Origin: Phallusia mammillata
Taxonomy: Eukaryota > Chordata > Ascidiacea > Phlebobranchia > Ascidiidae
Assembly: GCA_003260075.1 (NCBI GenBank)
Contig: QLIY01000280.1
Location: 102,319 to 166,318 of the forward strand
DNA: 64,000 nucleotides
Direction of reading: 5' to 3'
Shown here: positions 48,726 through 62,000 of the stretch, in pieces
How the letters are laid out: each line of letters begins with the position of its first letter
How positions within the stretch are numbered: position 1 is the stretch's first letter
The notes under the pieces: generated by a model
Databases searched by the model: none
What the model was told of the DNA's origin: nothing
Seen by the model: only the letters and a program-made list of their open reading frames with translations
Made by a program: the position numbers and the translations under genes

Positions 48726-49349
48726 ACAGTTTTTAATCCACATATGGTTATACTTTGAGGGTCTTAACCGTGAGGGACCTCTTTCCGGATTTTTTTTAAA
48801 GCTTGCGATTGACATATAACACGACACCATATGGCAAAACTCATTTAATAAAGCTAAAACGGATGATATAATAAAGCTTATAAACTAGTGATACAGGGAT
48901 TACAAAGGAAGTGATATATAGATACACATTACGAAACTTAACGTTTTTGCACGTGTAACAAAATCCAGTTGCAACATAATCATATTTTGGTCCAGTAAAA
49001 ATTGCTTTTGCATTAGTTGATTTCCTTTAAAAGGCAATTTTACACCGTAAAATATTAACACACTTCAATTGACTCTGTTTGATACAATTTGCTTTGACTT
49101 ATTTGTTAGGCAAAAAATCGAAAAAATAAACAAACGATTGCAATAAGACAAAAAACACAAAATAATCACTAATGTACAATAATGAGAAACTTATCTCATA
49201 TTTTAGTCCACACAGGGCTTGATAATAGCCATGTGGAAAAGTATGCACAAATCAAAGACCATGTTTTGGAAAAAGGACAGCATATTTCATGGTGGGGTTT
49301 TTAATTAGGGTTTAAATGTTAGAATGTACAACCAAAACAGTTTTTCCAG

Positions 49350-52300
49350 TCATGAACAACTACTGAATGAATCACTACGGTCTGAATTGCTACGAACTTG
49401 AACCGCTTCGTCGTACACATTGTTGTCCTCGTTGTTGACCTCCAAATACACGGCACTATCGCTGAAGTTCTCAATAGTGTCTCGATACTCGGCCACTGCA
49501 GCGCACGCGATCTGTCTTTGCTTTAATAATTCGTTGTCAATTAAAACCAACATCGCAGCTTTTTAAATATTTTGGACGTTGTAATTCGGACAAATCATTA
49601 CACGACTTGTACACCTCTCTTGCCTGGACAAATTTGGTTTTTGCCCTTCTGAGGGATTCTGCACGACCCTTTGATTTGGAGTCGTTTGCTTGTTCAACTC
49701 CCGAACCATGTGACCGATCTTCATTTAGTAGCGGAAAGCTTTCTTCATCCAGGTACATTTCTCCGAGTACAACCAGACCATTTGCAAAGATACTGGTATC
49801 TTTAGCCGCCTCTTCTGTATTGTGTATGGCTGTCTCAAGAGTGCCTACAGCATCCCTATACATGCCAACCAGATATTCGATCTGTCCTTTGTACAACTGA
49901 CATTCGAAGGACAGGACACTCACTAGACTTTTGCTACACACGGCACGATCCACTTGTAGTCTGTTCTCTTTAACTGTCGGTATAAGTAAGGCCTCTATCA
50001 TCGGTTTTAGCTTGTCATCTTTTACCAGTTCCCTGCTAAGAAGAAACGACTCATACGCGCATTGCTTTAACCCTTTGGCTTTGGCACTGGGATCTGGTAA
50101 GTTTTGGAAACAGTTGTTTGATACTGCAAGAAACCATGTCGAATCAAACAGTTTTCCTTTCATTCGTTCTTCGGCAGCAAATTTTAATAAATATCGACAA
50201 TTTTCTTCATTCAGTGTGGACATCTTCATTGCAAAATTTTCCGCTAAAGTTTTGCATTTTGTAAAGTCTTCCTCTTTTAGGCTGGTTTTTGCCTCCTTCC
50301 GTATTTTTTGGTCGTTTGTCAGATAAGCATATACTTCAGGATCTAAGGCACAAGACGTTCTTTTTATTTTAAACAAAACTACAGAATACTTAAGCAATTG
50401 GCCGTTTGGAAATTTACTCCAACATTTATTTATTCAATTCGTACACTTAAAAGTCAGTCCTATGACTGAACCACGTTGAGATAGATTCGACGTTTAATTA
50501 GTTTTACACGATTTTTTATTAACTAAATTTTCGTAATGCGCTTACGAACCGTGGCTTTTGAAAAACGCTGTCATTCTTTTTTTGTATGCCGGCCCAGGGA
50601 TGGTGCTCATCTCTTTCGGCACTACACACATACGGTAAGTTAAAATAAAGTGTTCATACAATATCACAAGTAACAAACAGTTTTCAACATCTAAGTTGAA
50701 CATAAACCGATTCGCTAGTTTTTATGTTCTAATTATTCTTTCTTTTACTTTTTTTAACAGTTTTTAGAGAACAAATTACCTTCTTGGGAATCGAGTGGGG
50801 TATTGGGTTTTTCTTTCATTTCTAACAAGTACGAAGCAAGGCTTTTGCTTCGAATCCGACCTATAGAGTTTGAAATACAAGATACTTGTTTGCGACTTAA
50901 AACACTAAGTACCCCAAATCAATGTTGTAAACCATAAAAAATATAGGCCCATTTTCTTACATTTGCATAAGGAAACACAAGAAAATATTTAATGTTCTAA
51001 ATCGAGTTTAAAACGACAAGAAAAGTTTAAAAAGCCAATGTCCAGATCTTGGCGTTTTGTTTGAATTTTCGGGGCTAAATAATTTGTAAAAAGTTTACTA
51101 AGGTTGCAAACAAACCAAACAAGTAATTGTTTATTATGCCTTAAATGCAAGGTTTAAATTAGCATATCAAATATATCTGCAAATACTACCAGCCGTTTGG
51201 GTTTGTCAGAAGCAGACGTGTTTTGTTTGTGACCTACCTTTCTTACCATCCCCCTGGTCTATAGAGGATAAAAACTTTGCCCTGAAATAGAAGGTCATAA
51301 CTTACAGTAAAACTGCAATACACAATAAAACCACCCAAAGAAATATAAAACTGATCTAGTATAGAGAAATTACTTACAGTACCTTGCGAAAGTAGACTCT
51401 ATTCCTACTTTTTATGCAAACGCGAACAGAAAATTGAATATAATTTTAAAATTAGTTCAAATACCTGGCCGATTTTGGTGGTAATGCAGGTGGAGAGACA
51501 AGAACTTGCGAATTTTTGTCTTGAGCTGTAATTATATGGTGCAAAAAGCAAAGATATTTTTTAATGTTAAGATTGAAGAATCACTACTTGATTTATTGTC
51601 ACAAAACTTCAGAAAAGAAAAGTAAATCTCAAAGCATCAAACGAAAAAAATGCGAGTAGACTGTTTCTAATTTGCGTTAATTGAGACAAAAAATGTCTAG
51701 TTTGTTTTGTATGTAAGATTAACGGCACTGCGGCTAAAGTCTTTATTTGAAATGTGCGCAATTTAGGCTTTTACATTTTACATTTTTACCTTTTATTTGC
51801 GGACTGTTTGCGTTCGACGTAGTTGGCTTGATCGTTACCTACAAAAAATATTTAAGTTATCTGTTTATTTTTGTAGGCATTTTAATAGCAACAAGAAACT
51901 AAAATACTGTATTTACTTGTGTTTTGAGCTTTTCACTATCAGAAGGTGTTTTCCTGTTTTGACCAACATCACTTTTTCTGGGAAATAGACTGGTTATTAC
52001 TGAATGTGATTAATATACTCAATAACCCGTGGTCGTTTGGTTGAAATTTAAGAGATAAAAGAAAAAAAAACGGATTTATTTCTGTAAAAGGTTGGTCAAA
52101 TAGAGTAATAGACAATCAACAAAGCTTGTACTGGGGGGGGGGGGTTTACTGAATGTGTGCGATTAATATACTCAACAAACCGTGGTCGTTTGGTTGAAAT
52201 TTAAGAGATAAAAGAACAAAAACGGATTTATTTCTGTTAAAGGTTGGTCAAATAGAGTAATAGACAATCAACAAAGCTTGTACTGGACTTGTATAGCCTA

Positions 52301-55300
52301 CGTGATTTTGTTTTTGGGCAATTTGTGGTCTTTTTCCCAATTGGTGACTTTTTTTCGGACGTCCCCATGATGAATTCCGTAACGAGCAAATCTTTCATCT
52401 CCATCATCAAATTCAGCATGTGTGTCTACACAAAAAGATTTTATATATTGTAACTTAAATATTTTAGGAAGCGTTTGATATGATGCAGAGGTGCACAACA
52501 TGCGGCCGTACGGCTACATACAGCCTCAGAGACGATCGTAAAAATGTATGTTATAATATGTCCACAAGTTCTACCTACATTATCACCTCATATATGACAG
52601 CGTAAAATACTTGTCGTCAGCTGACTGTTCAGCTAAATTTGTGCATCAACTTAGAAATTAATCAGGATTTTTTAGGCGCAGAGGTATATATACAGTGACG
52701 CCATACCGTCCTTATTTCTAATATGTTAAAGTGCATTGTCTTAGAAAAATTTATTGTCGTTATTTCTAAAAAATGTTCTTGTTTTTGCGAGGTTATTTTG
52801 TCTTATTTTTAACAAAGAACAGACTTGGTGAAAGGGCAGTCAAATCCCTGCTACAAGTAAAAGTAATCCTAGACCTTAGCTGTCGTGAGATATACGAAGT
52901 ATTTTCTACGAAAAGGGAGTTCCAAGAACAGATTGTTTCTGGCAAAAAAATATAGCATACCATATGTTATAATTCGTATAAATGCAAAGATTTGATCAAA
53001 AACGTTTGTTGCTTTTCGTATAAATTCAACTTTTCGGTTGTCTTTACCCATGGCAACCCTGTATATAACTTATATATTATAAATATATTTCTTCACTTCA
53101 ATAATTATGAAACAAAAACAAGCAGACACTCGGCGGCCGTAGGTGAAATAAAGATCTGCGATGCGGCCGTCATGGCGAAAAGATTGTGCACCCCTTATTT
53201 AATGCAACTTTTTTTATGTAAAATTCTTGTGTGTAAGGACGATTTCACAAATCTACTAACTAAAGCATTCAAAAAAATAGATTTTTATTACACCAGACAA
53301 ACCAACGACTCGGATAAGGTGAAAAAGTTATTGCCATAAACCTGCGATTCGCAACCTACAGTTCCATAGGAATTGCGGAAAACCCACTGGATTTCGGGGG
53401 TTTCGTATAGTACAGAAAATAAAAGGTTTTTAGACAAGAGTGTTTCGCCGCCTTTTTCGCTTTATAAATACTTATGTTTGCAATTTATGTTATTACCCTG
53501 ATGAAAGTGTTTCGTATGGGACATCGAAACGTTGACATATTAGAATAAAAAAACTCCTGGAAGAGCTGAAATTTTGTTGATAGGTTAGGAATTACTCTGA
53601 ACTAAAGTTTTGTTCGTTTTGTTACATTGAACAAAGATGCAAATGTACAGATTAATATCATGTTTTATCATACACGAGTTGTGTGTTTCGGTCAAAAGAC
53701 GGAACAAGTGTAATTGTTTTGCTGCCTGAATTGTAGGGTGATTTCAATCCTGTATGCTCCCTCTGCGCATGATTATGTTGACATTATATTAAAGGTTTAT
53801 TATCGTATATTATTTAACAGACGCCATAGTAAATGATGACAAATTGAGCAAGGTTTAGTTGATCAATGATCTGAGGCACTTAATCAAAATAAATAAGTAC
53901 CATATCGGGAGCAGTACTTTAGGGTGACTCCAAAACACAAAAATATCGTTTATAAAATATAAGCTTAAAAAAATAATCGCTTTTAACAGATCACCTTTTG
54001 ATGCCTTTGAAACCTGCTGCTTTTCTTTTTTGCGGTGTTTCTTTGCGTTCTTTCTCTTTTTTTCTTGTTGTTGAAATTCAGAGTTGTAGTCAGGTTGTCT
54101 ATTTTTACCTGCAAAATTTAGACAAGCTTTGAAATATATAAGTTTTTACATATTTTCAAATTACAGACCGCAATCCATAGGTCAGGATTTTTTACTTTAT
54201 GAAACTAGATAACCTTTTTTGTGTTCATTTTTTGTTTACTCACCATGACTGACTGGGCTTAGGGGAAAAAATTCTGTCGGTTGTTTACCAGAAAATGCCG
54301 TAGTTGATGTTGATTGAAGCTGGGTTGATGATCTTTGTCCCCTCCGGGCGTGTTTTTGAGGGGTGTTCCTCACGCCTATCGCCCCTAAATAAACAAACGC
54401 TGGTCAAACAAGAAACGTACGTTTAAACTAACGCATGACTATAGATATAAGAACGAAGTTCAAACCAAAGTAGAAACACAGCATAAGCGGCAAAGGTTTC
54501 GAAAACGTAAATTTGCTTATTTTCTTGTGTGTGTAGCTTTTTAGCGTTTAGCTATAAACCACAAAATGTTGGTTATCCAACAAGTGATTTTATTTCGGGG
54601 GCAAAAAGGTTTGTAAAAAACTGCAAACAAATTATACCTTTTTGTTTGCCAGCAGATGAACTTGGCTTTTCCAATGGCATCTTTTCCCGTGTTTCATCTA
54701 CAAAACAGAACCATTTTGGTACCTGGGAAATGATACAATCAATGACGCACAGTCATTTAGCAAGCAACGCTTAGTTGCTTTGTGTGCAGTAAGTATGGGA
54801 GACAGACTGTAACATACTTTTTGTTTTGTTTTACACCAACCCATTTCATTGAGAATTTTGAAAACTGTAGAAAAACAGAACTAATAAACCAAATGTTAAT
54901 TACGAAGTCTACTTACCCTTTTTAGGCAGTATACTGTATACCAGGGGCCCGCAAATAGTGGGTCGCGACCCATATTAAGGTCGCGAGCCCTTACAGTCTG
55001 GGTCGCGAAGTATTTCAAAATTTCCCATGAATATAAGCTTCGCATCTACAGTATTATTGAACTTCGTTTTTTTTCAACATTTCGTTACATATAACTACGT
55101 AACTTTTACGCGCAGTCTATGCAACAGTGTAATAAGTTAAGCGCACCTGTGCAAGCAGTCATGCGTTTTCTGCACTATCTTATTAAAAGCAAATACAGAT
55201 AAAGATTAGAAGTAGAGGACGATCTTCGGCTTGCCGTCTCTCAATTAAACCTCCAATTGATTTGTTGTGTTCTCAACACAGAGCCACCGTTCTCATTTGT

Positions 55301-56382
55301 CACCGTTCTCATTTGTCATTTGTCAGAAATATATTTACCCTATTGTAAGCCGCCCTCGTTTATAAGCCGCCCTCGATTATAAGCCGCATGTTGAGGTGTC
55401 AAAAATAATGTAAGCCGCCCTCGATTGTAAGCCGCGGCTGGGATGTTAGATAATATTGCTTCATCATAAATCATTATGTTGCTACGTAGTACAACTTTTT
55501 GCCCATGTTTGTTAGTCACGTTAATAATTGTACCCAACGGAACGTATATCGACGTATAATCTGTACATGCATACAAGTTTTGAACCCCAAATAAATTAAA
55601 AAGTTTGGAAACAATACCGGTATAAAATAAAGATGTAAGCCGCTCTCGATTGTAGGCCGCCTCCGACTATAAAGCCGCACAAACGGCAGGTAAAAAACAA
55701 TATACAATCGAGTAAATACGGTACCTATACTGTTTTATGTGAAAATAGCAACTGACAATAGCATATAACAGTCCTAATATTGATATTTAGTTGCTTCGTA
55801 TCTTCCACAAACTTACATGCTAACAAAATGCTTGGGTCGCGAAAAATTAGAGGAATTTTTTTAGCGTCGCGCCAAAAAAGAATTTGCGGACCCCTGCTGT
55901 ATACAGTACAATCAAAGAAGCCTTGATATTTGGCCTTGTCAGTCAATGCATCAAACAATGCGTTGGACTTTGTCATTTATTCAATTGGCTCAAATTGTTA
56001 AGCATTAGTTTATACAAGTCGGATGTCGGGATGTGGGCCGTTGGTATTTAAACTTTATTTCACCTGCTTACAAAACCTGAATTTTTTTCACCTGAAGAAG
56101 TAGAAGGCGAAAAATTACTTGCAGAGGTCTGGTTTTGAATAATGGAAGCCGGTCCTGCAGATAACAAACAGCTACTTTAAAACTAGATTTGTGATGATTT
56201 TTTTTCCACTTTTCATTCAGCTTATCTGCTGACCACCATTAATGCATGTGCAGTTGTAACAAAACAAGAACCAAAAAATCGCTAATACATCTAAAATTGT
56301 ACAATTGAACTGTGTTGACTTGTCACCAATCGTTGCGATAAACCTTATTTTTTAAGCAAACTTAAGTGCTTCAAACCATATA

Positions 56383-56477
<95 letters not shown>

Positions 56478-58706
56478 AATTCAGTAATAGTAACTTATAT
56501 AATAAACTCAAAAAGCATAAAATAGCCATAGGCCTTTAAAGCAAATACCTTTTCGTGTGAAGGTTGAAGAAGTTGAAGCTTCGTTTGTAGTATGATAATA
56601 TGGTGCAGGCCCATGAAAGTTTTTTTTTGCTAAACGTTAAAAAACGTTTGTTTTGGTAAAAATCGTAAAATTTTAGTAAGAAGTTGGATTTTTACACGAA
56701 CATTCGAATTATATGTTGTACGTGAATTTAGAATAGTACACGCAAGGGGACGGATAATAAGCTTACCACCATGTTTGAAACCAATTTGGTAAGTTTGCAA
56801 TTTCGAAATTAGTACAGCATCTCTACTGATGTTGTTAAACGTATTAGCCCAACTTCTGTGTGGGTTTTTCTGCTTTTGTAGGGCAAGAAACCCGCATCTT
56901 TTTCATTCACACAATAAAGATTCTCCAATTCTAACGTTTGATTGATATTCTATGACTTTTTAATCGAAAATTCTGATTTAGCCCGAGAGGATTGGATGAA
57001 TCGGTTCAAAATGGCAACACTTACCAGTGAGCAACGACTAAATTAACACATTTTAAAGCTTAATGTGTATTAGTGTTCTAAAAGTCTCCTTTTTAAGGAG
57101 AAAATTTCGGCTGCAGCCTGAACTTTTTCGTAGCACAAAATGTTTGATGTGAAAATACCGATTAATGAAAACGATAGTTGTAAATCTACATTATTTGTGC
57201 AAACACGTTTAAGTGGTTCATAAAAGAAATTGCTTTGTGCAACATAGGGTTTGTAAACGAGCAGCAACCCCATAAATTCCATTCGGTCCGGTGTAACGGC
57301 TAGCAAGAGAGTTGAATGCAATTTACGCGCAAGTACAATTCTTTGTATGTAGCGGCCCACCATTATGCCTAGTTCGTCGACCCTCAATTTTACATCCGGG
57401 TTACAATAAACTGTAAAAGTTATACCTCTTTGTCCATCAGTTGAAGTTCCCGGAGTTTCATGCGGTGTTTTTGGCCGTGTTTCATCTACAAAACACGTGA
57501 GTATGAGACAAGTGTTGTCCAGTTTAATCTGGTCCCGTTGTTTAATCCGAAACGAACACAATAAAAAAACATACAGGTCCACAGTCGTAATATGGATGGT
57601 ACGTGCAAGGGGAGGGTTAATAACCTTTCCACCTTGTTTGGAGCCAACTTCGTAAGTTTGGGATGTTAAAACTCTACAGTTTTGTGAGTAATGAACGCAA
57701 TATGCACTGCTTTTTGGCATGTAATGAAAAATGGGGGGCCTCGTTTAAATTTTTCCTTCACTTACACGGACTGTCAGACTTTTTGTACCTGATGCTGGTA
57801 AGACAACAATGGTTGGGAAACATGCTTAGGGGGGGGGGCTTTTAACCTGTCCAACACCTTGTTTGGAACCAATTTTGTAAGTTTGGAAGTTTAAACTATT
57901 TGCGATTCTTATTTTAGGCATGTTGCAGTTTTGTGAGTAAAGAACACAATAGGCACGGCCTTTTACACGAAATAAAAAAAATGGACCCTCTTTTGTTTTT
58001 TCCCTTCACTCACAGTGACTGTCCGAACCCCGAGGATAGAATTCCGTCGATTGGTGCCTAGAAAATTCAGCAGTCGATTGTAGATCGGTTCTAGCATCAT
58101 CTCCACTGGTGTTGTTGTTTCTTCTATTTCGTCCTATCTCCCCAAGTATCACAAACATTACATAGCAAATATAGCAACAAAAGATATGAGAACAGTTTAA
58201 CCAAAAATAATTCAGGTTACCACACGACAGAGGTTGTAAAAACTTAAACGCATCAGCCCAACTTTTGTGTGTGTTTTTTCTGCTTCAAAAGTTTTTGGGC
58301 AATAAACATGAATCTTTTTCATTCCCATAATAATAAGGTTGCATAACTCTAACGTTTTGATTATATTCGTTTACCTTTTGATCGCAAATTCCGATTTGGA
58401 TCAAAAAGATTTGATGGTTTATATCGGTTTAAAATGTCACTTACCAGTGAGCTATATAACGACTAAATTAACACATTACAATCAAATACAATGCTGTCAG
58501 TTGTTATACAATAGTTTTAGCGTTGGAAAAACAACTGGTTGTGCAGCGAAGTCGCAACCTAAGATAATAAGATAGGTAAAGTCTACTATATTTTTTTCGG
58601 CTTCTGCCTGGACTTTTTCCAAGAGCATTTTGTTAGATGTGTAAATAAAAATAAATAAAAACAATGGTTGCAAAACGTCATTATTTAGCTAGCAACATCA
58701 CAAATT

Positions 58707-58759
<53 letters not shown>

Positions 58760-58998
58760 AAAAGGCTAGCAAGCGAGAACTGTTTAATTTACGCCGTTAG
58801 TACATATATTTTAATTTACATGCCGACAGCCGTAAGTTATACAACGCAGCTTTCCCTTAAGGCCTATTCCTTGTCCAATATTTCACCAGGGTTACAATAA
58901 ATTTGCATTTAAAGTTATGCCTTTTTGTCTATCAGTTGAAGTACCTGTGGTTTTAATTGGTGTTTTTGGCTGTGTTTTATCTACAAAACAAAACCAGT

Positions 58999-59029
<31 letters not shown>

Positions 59030-62000
59030 TTATCCAGTTTGATATGCTCTCGTTGTTCAATCCCAAACGGAACAGAACAGTACAGGCCACAAAACAGGTC
59101 CGTTGTCGCTTTTAGAAGAGTGTGTGCAAGGGGACGGCTTATAACCTTACCATCATGTTTTAAGCCAATTTGGTAAGTTTGGAATTTCGAAACTATTGAA
59201 ATTGCTTTAGTACAGTATTCTGTTACTTAGACTTCCTGCCATTTTGTGTACAATGGATGCAATAGGCACGGGCTTTTTTTCTTTGAGCGAAAATTGGGGT
59301 CTTTTTTTGAAGCGGCGCAAATACTTGTAAATTTTACTTTTCGAAATCTCACTACCCATTTTATGTGCAATTACAAGTACAACAGCTTTGTAATTCTTTT
59401 GGTTTCACGAATATTACCACTCCAGTTTTGGCCAATTGTATTCGGTCTTTTGACAAAAAAATCCGATTTGGCCCGATCAGATTTAGGCTTAATGAATTAT
59501 ATATATCGGTTCAAAATGGCAACACTTACTAACGACTAAATTAACAACATTACAATCAAAATCCACTGCTGTCATTTGTTACGCAATAGTTTTAGTCGTG
59601 GAAAACGGATTGGTTTTAAGGCTAGGTCGCAAACTTAATGTGTGCTAGTGTTCTGAAACTCTTCTATTAAAATAATACATTACGATCCAAAGCAAAGCTG
59701 TCAGTTGATATGCAATAGTTTGAGTCGTGGAAAACCAATTGGTTTTAAAGCTTAATGTGTATTAATGTTCTGAAAGTCACCTTTTTAAATTTCGGCTGCG
59801 GCCTGAACTTTTTCGAAGTACAAATTGTTTGATGTGCAAATACAAATCAATGAAAACGATAGTTGTAAATCTTTATTATTTGTGCAAACACGTTGGCGTT
59901 GTTCATAAAATTACTTGCTTAGTGCAACGTACTGTTTTCTAAGGAGCTAGCAACCCCACAAAGCAAGAGAGTTTTATTCAATTTACGCACAAGTACATTT
60001 ATTTGTATGTTTCGTGGTCTACCTTGACGCCAAGTTTGTCGCTCAATTTTACACCAGGGTTACAATAAACTGTAAAAGTTATACCTCTTTGTCCATCAGT
60101 TGAAGTTCCCGGAGTTTCATGCGGTGTTTTTTGCTGTGTTTCATCTAAAAAACAAGTGACTGTGAGACAAGTGTTTTCCTGTTTAATCTGGTCTCGTTGT
60201 TTAATCCGAAACGAACACAATAGAAAACAATACAGGTCCACAGTCGTAATATGGATGGTACGTGCAAGGGGAGGGTTAATAACCTTTCCACCTTGTTTGG
60301 AGCCAACTTCGTAAGTTTGGGATGTTAAAACTCTACAGTTTTGTGAGTAATGAACGCAATATGCACTGCTTTTTGGCATGTAATGAAAAATGCTCGTTTA
60401 AATTTTTCCTTCACTTACACGGACTGTCAGACTTTTGTACCTGATGCTGGTAAGACAACAATGGTTGGGAAACATGCTTACTGTGGCCATGCGTTCAAGC
60501 AATGTGAGTGATCCTGAATTACTCTTACTCTGACATAATCAGACCCAAATGTTTTATTTTGAACAATACGATTTGACAAGCGCAAGTTCTAAATCTTTGC
60601 GGTAAAAATTTGATTGCACAATAAATATATCTGTAATTTGGATGCATTTACGACTCGAATCAAAACTATTCCTACCATAACCTTCTTCGTCGTTTGTATC
60701 ACCATTCTGGGATGAATCTAAAACGGTAAATGTGTTTGCTCAACGTAACCAACTTTGCTCAACTTTTTTGTGTTTTGAGATGGAAAGTAAATACAGTGCA
60801 ATACTTTATCACGCACCTGTTTCGCTGCTTTGACTTTGCTTCTCGCTGTCTGTAGAAACGTCATCATCACTCGTCGATTGCAAATCACTATATGAAGACC
60901 CAAATTCGGCATTGTATTTGAGCTATTTCAAAAACATAGAAAACAACGTACCTAAAGGAGAGTCAGAACTCGTTGAAGAGTCACTAGAAATCTCGGTGGT
61001 ATTGACTGCAGCTGTTTCTGTAGAAAAAAACTATCTTTGTGACAAACTAAGATTGATTCAAGGAATCATTTTTACAACAATTAATATGTTGATGCGCTCT
61101 TTGGGGCTCGGTTTTAACGTTTGGTTAAAATTACAAAGAATGTTGGGTGTGTTTGAACCAAGAGTGGACAAACTGCCCATGGGGCAAATCCCGTCCCAAC
61201 CAGCTAAATTATTCGATGTGGAGCTCTTCAACCCCACGAGAAACATTACTTGCTACAAAATTTTAAATAGCACAATGATGGTAGTTAATATTTATCTGAA
61301 GAGGCAATCTTAGTGAAATAGCTTAAAGTTGCAAAATGCACGGCTCGTCGTGACGCCATTGATATTGGTTTTAGCCCTCGGCTAGGAAAACTTGTCAAAC
61401 CGTATGGTTTAAATAATAAGTCACACAAATAAAACCTTTTTTGAGGGGGCTTCTGTTGAACGCTTTACCAAGTACCGGCTTCTAAGAGCGTTAAAACTAT
61501 AAATTCAATCAAGCAATGGAATGTAGGGGCTTTCGATTATTTTAAAACGTACCTGCAAACTGCATTGAAGTTGCAACACTGACTGAAAAATCTTTCAGTC
61601 TGGGCCAGTGTGACAAAGGAAACAGTTGAGAAACATTGGAGCTGGGAAGTTTTTTGATGACTTGACGAACAGACTTTCGAACTACATAATCATCCTGCTC
61701 GCTTAGCAACCTCCGAAAACTCTTTTTCACTTTCGATAGACGAGGTCGACGTGACGGATCTCCCTGCCAGCAACGCTGCATTGATTTTACCATGACATCC
61801 TTGATTGGTGAGTGTGTGATTGAAGCCAAATCGGGACGTTGTCCGTTCACAATAGCAACAAAAAGTCCATCGTCAAGATGCTTGTAAGGAAGTCGTCGCA
61901 CCAAGATAACGTACAAGGTCATCCCAAAACTAAACACATCCTCTTCTTTGCTCATGCTAATTCTAGGGTTTTGAAGCCTCTCTGGTGCAGCATATACGTA

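Larger units (their letters stand above)
46761..49349. other. Intergenic between SIRT1 and the kinase gene
   Basis: Contains the SIRT1 promoter side (46.76 kb up), a nested hAT-like element, and a foldback repeat. No other gene is seen. A minus-strand GGTTCTAATCC near 48280 recalls a tRNA B box, but no cloverleaf fits. Confidence 0.4.
54638..60144 (-). repeat. Four copies of an ETR-type 60-nt exon in the kinase linker
   Basis: Exons 60144-60085, 58980-58921, 57485-57426 and 54697-54638 are each exactly 60 nt, phase 1 at both ends. They encode DETQQKTPHETPGTSTDGQR, DKTQPKTPIKTTGTSTDRQK, DETRPKTPHETPGTSTDGQR and DETREKMPLEKPSSSAGKQK. The acceptor TTTTGTAG or close variant and the donor GTATAA are conserved, except that the second copy has GCATAA as donor. 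These are clear exon duplications. Confidence 0.85.
54244..60887 (-). repeat. Three DLQST-type exons in the kinase linker
   Basis: Exons 60887-60817, 58133-58014 and 54384-54244 share a (D/Q)LQST core: DLQSTSDDDVSTDSEKQ, TDLQSTAEFSRHQSTEF and TQLQSTSTTAFSGKQPTEFF. The last two also share a QSTEFYP / QPTEFFP end and SDSH / VSH close. They are separated by ETR-type exons, which shows that a multi-exon unit was copied. Confidence 0.7.

Noticed and set aside
57070-57720. Long minus-strand open frame (about 216 codons), partly repeated at 59999-60379
   Set aside because: It runs through a verified ETR exon and its splice sites in the same frame. The similarity of the two frames comes from the segmental duplication, not from separate genes.
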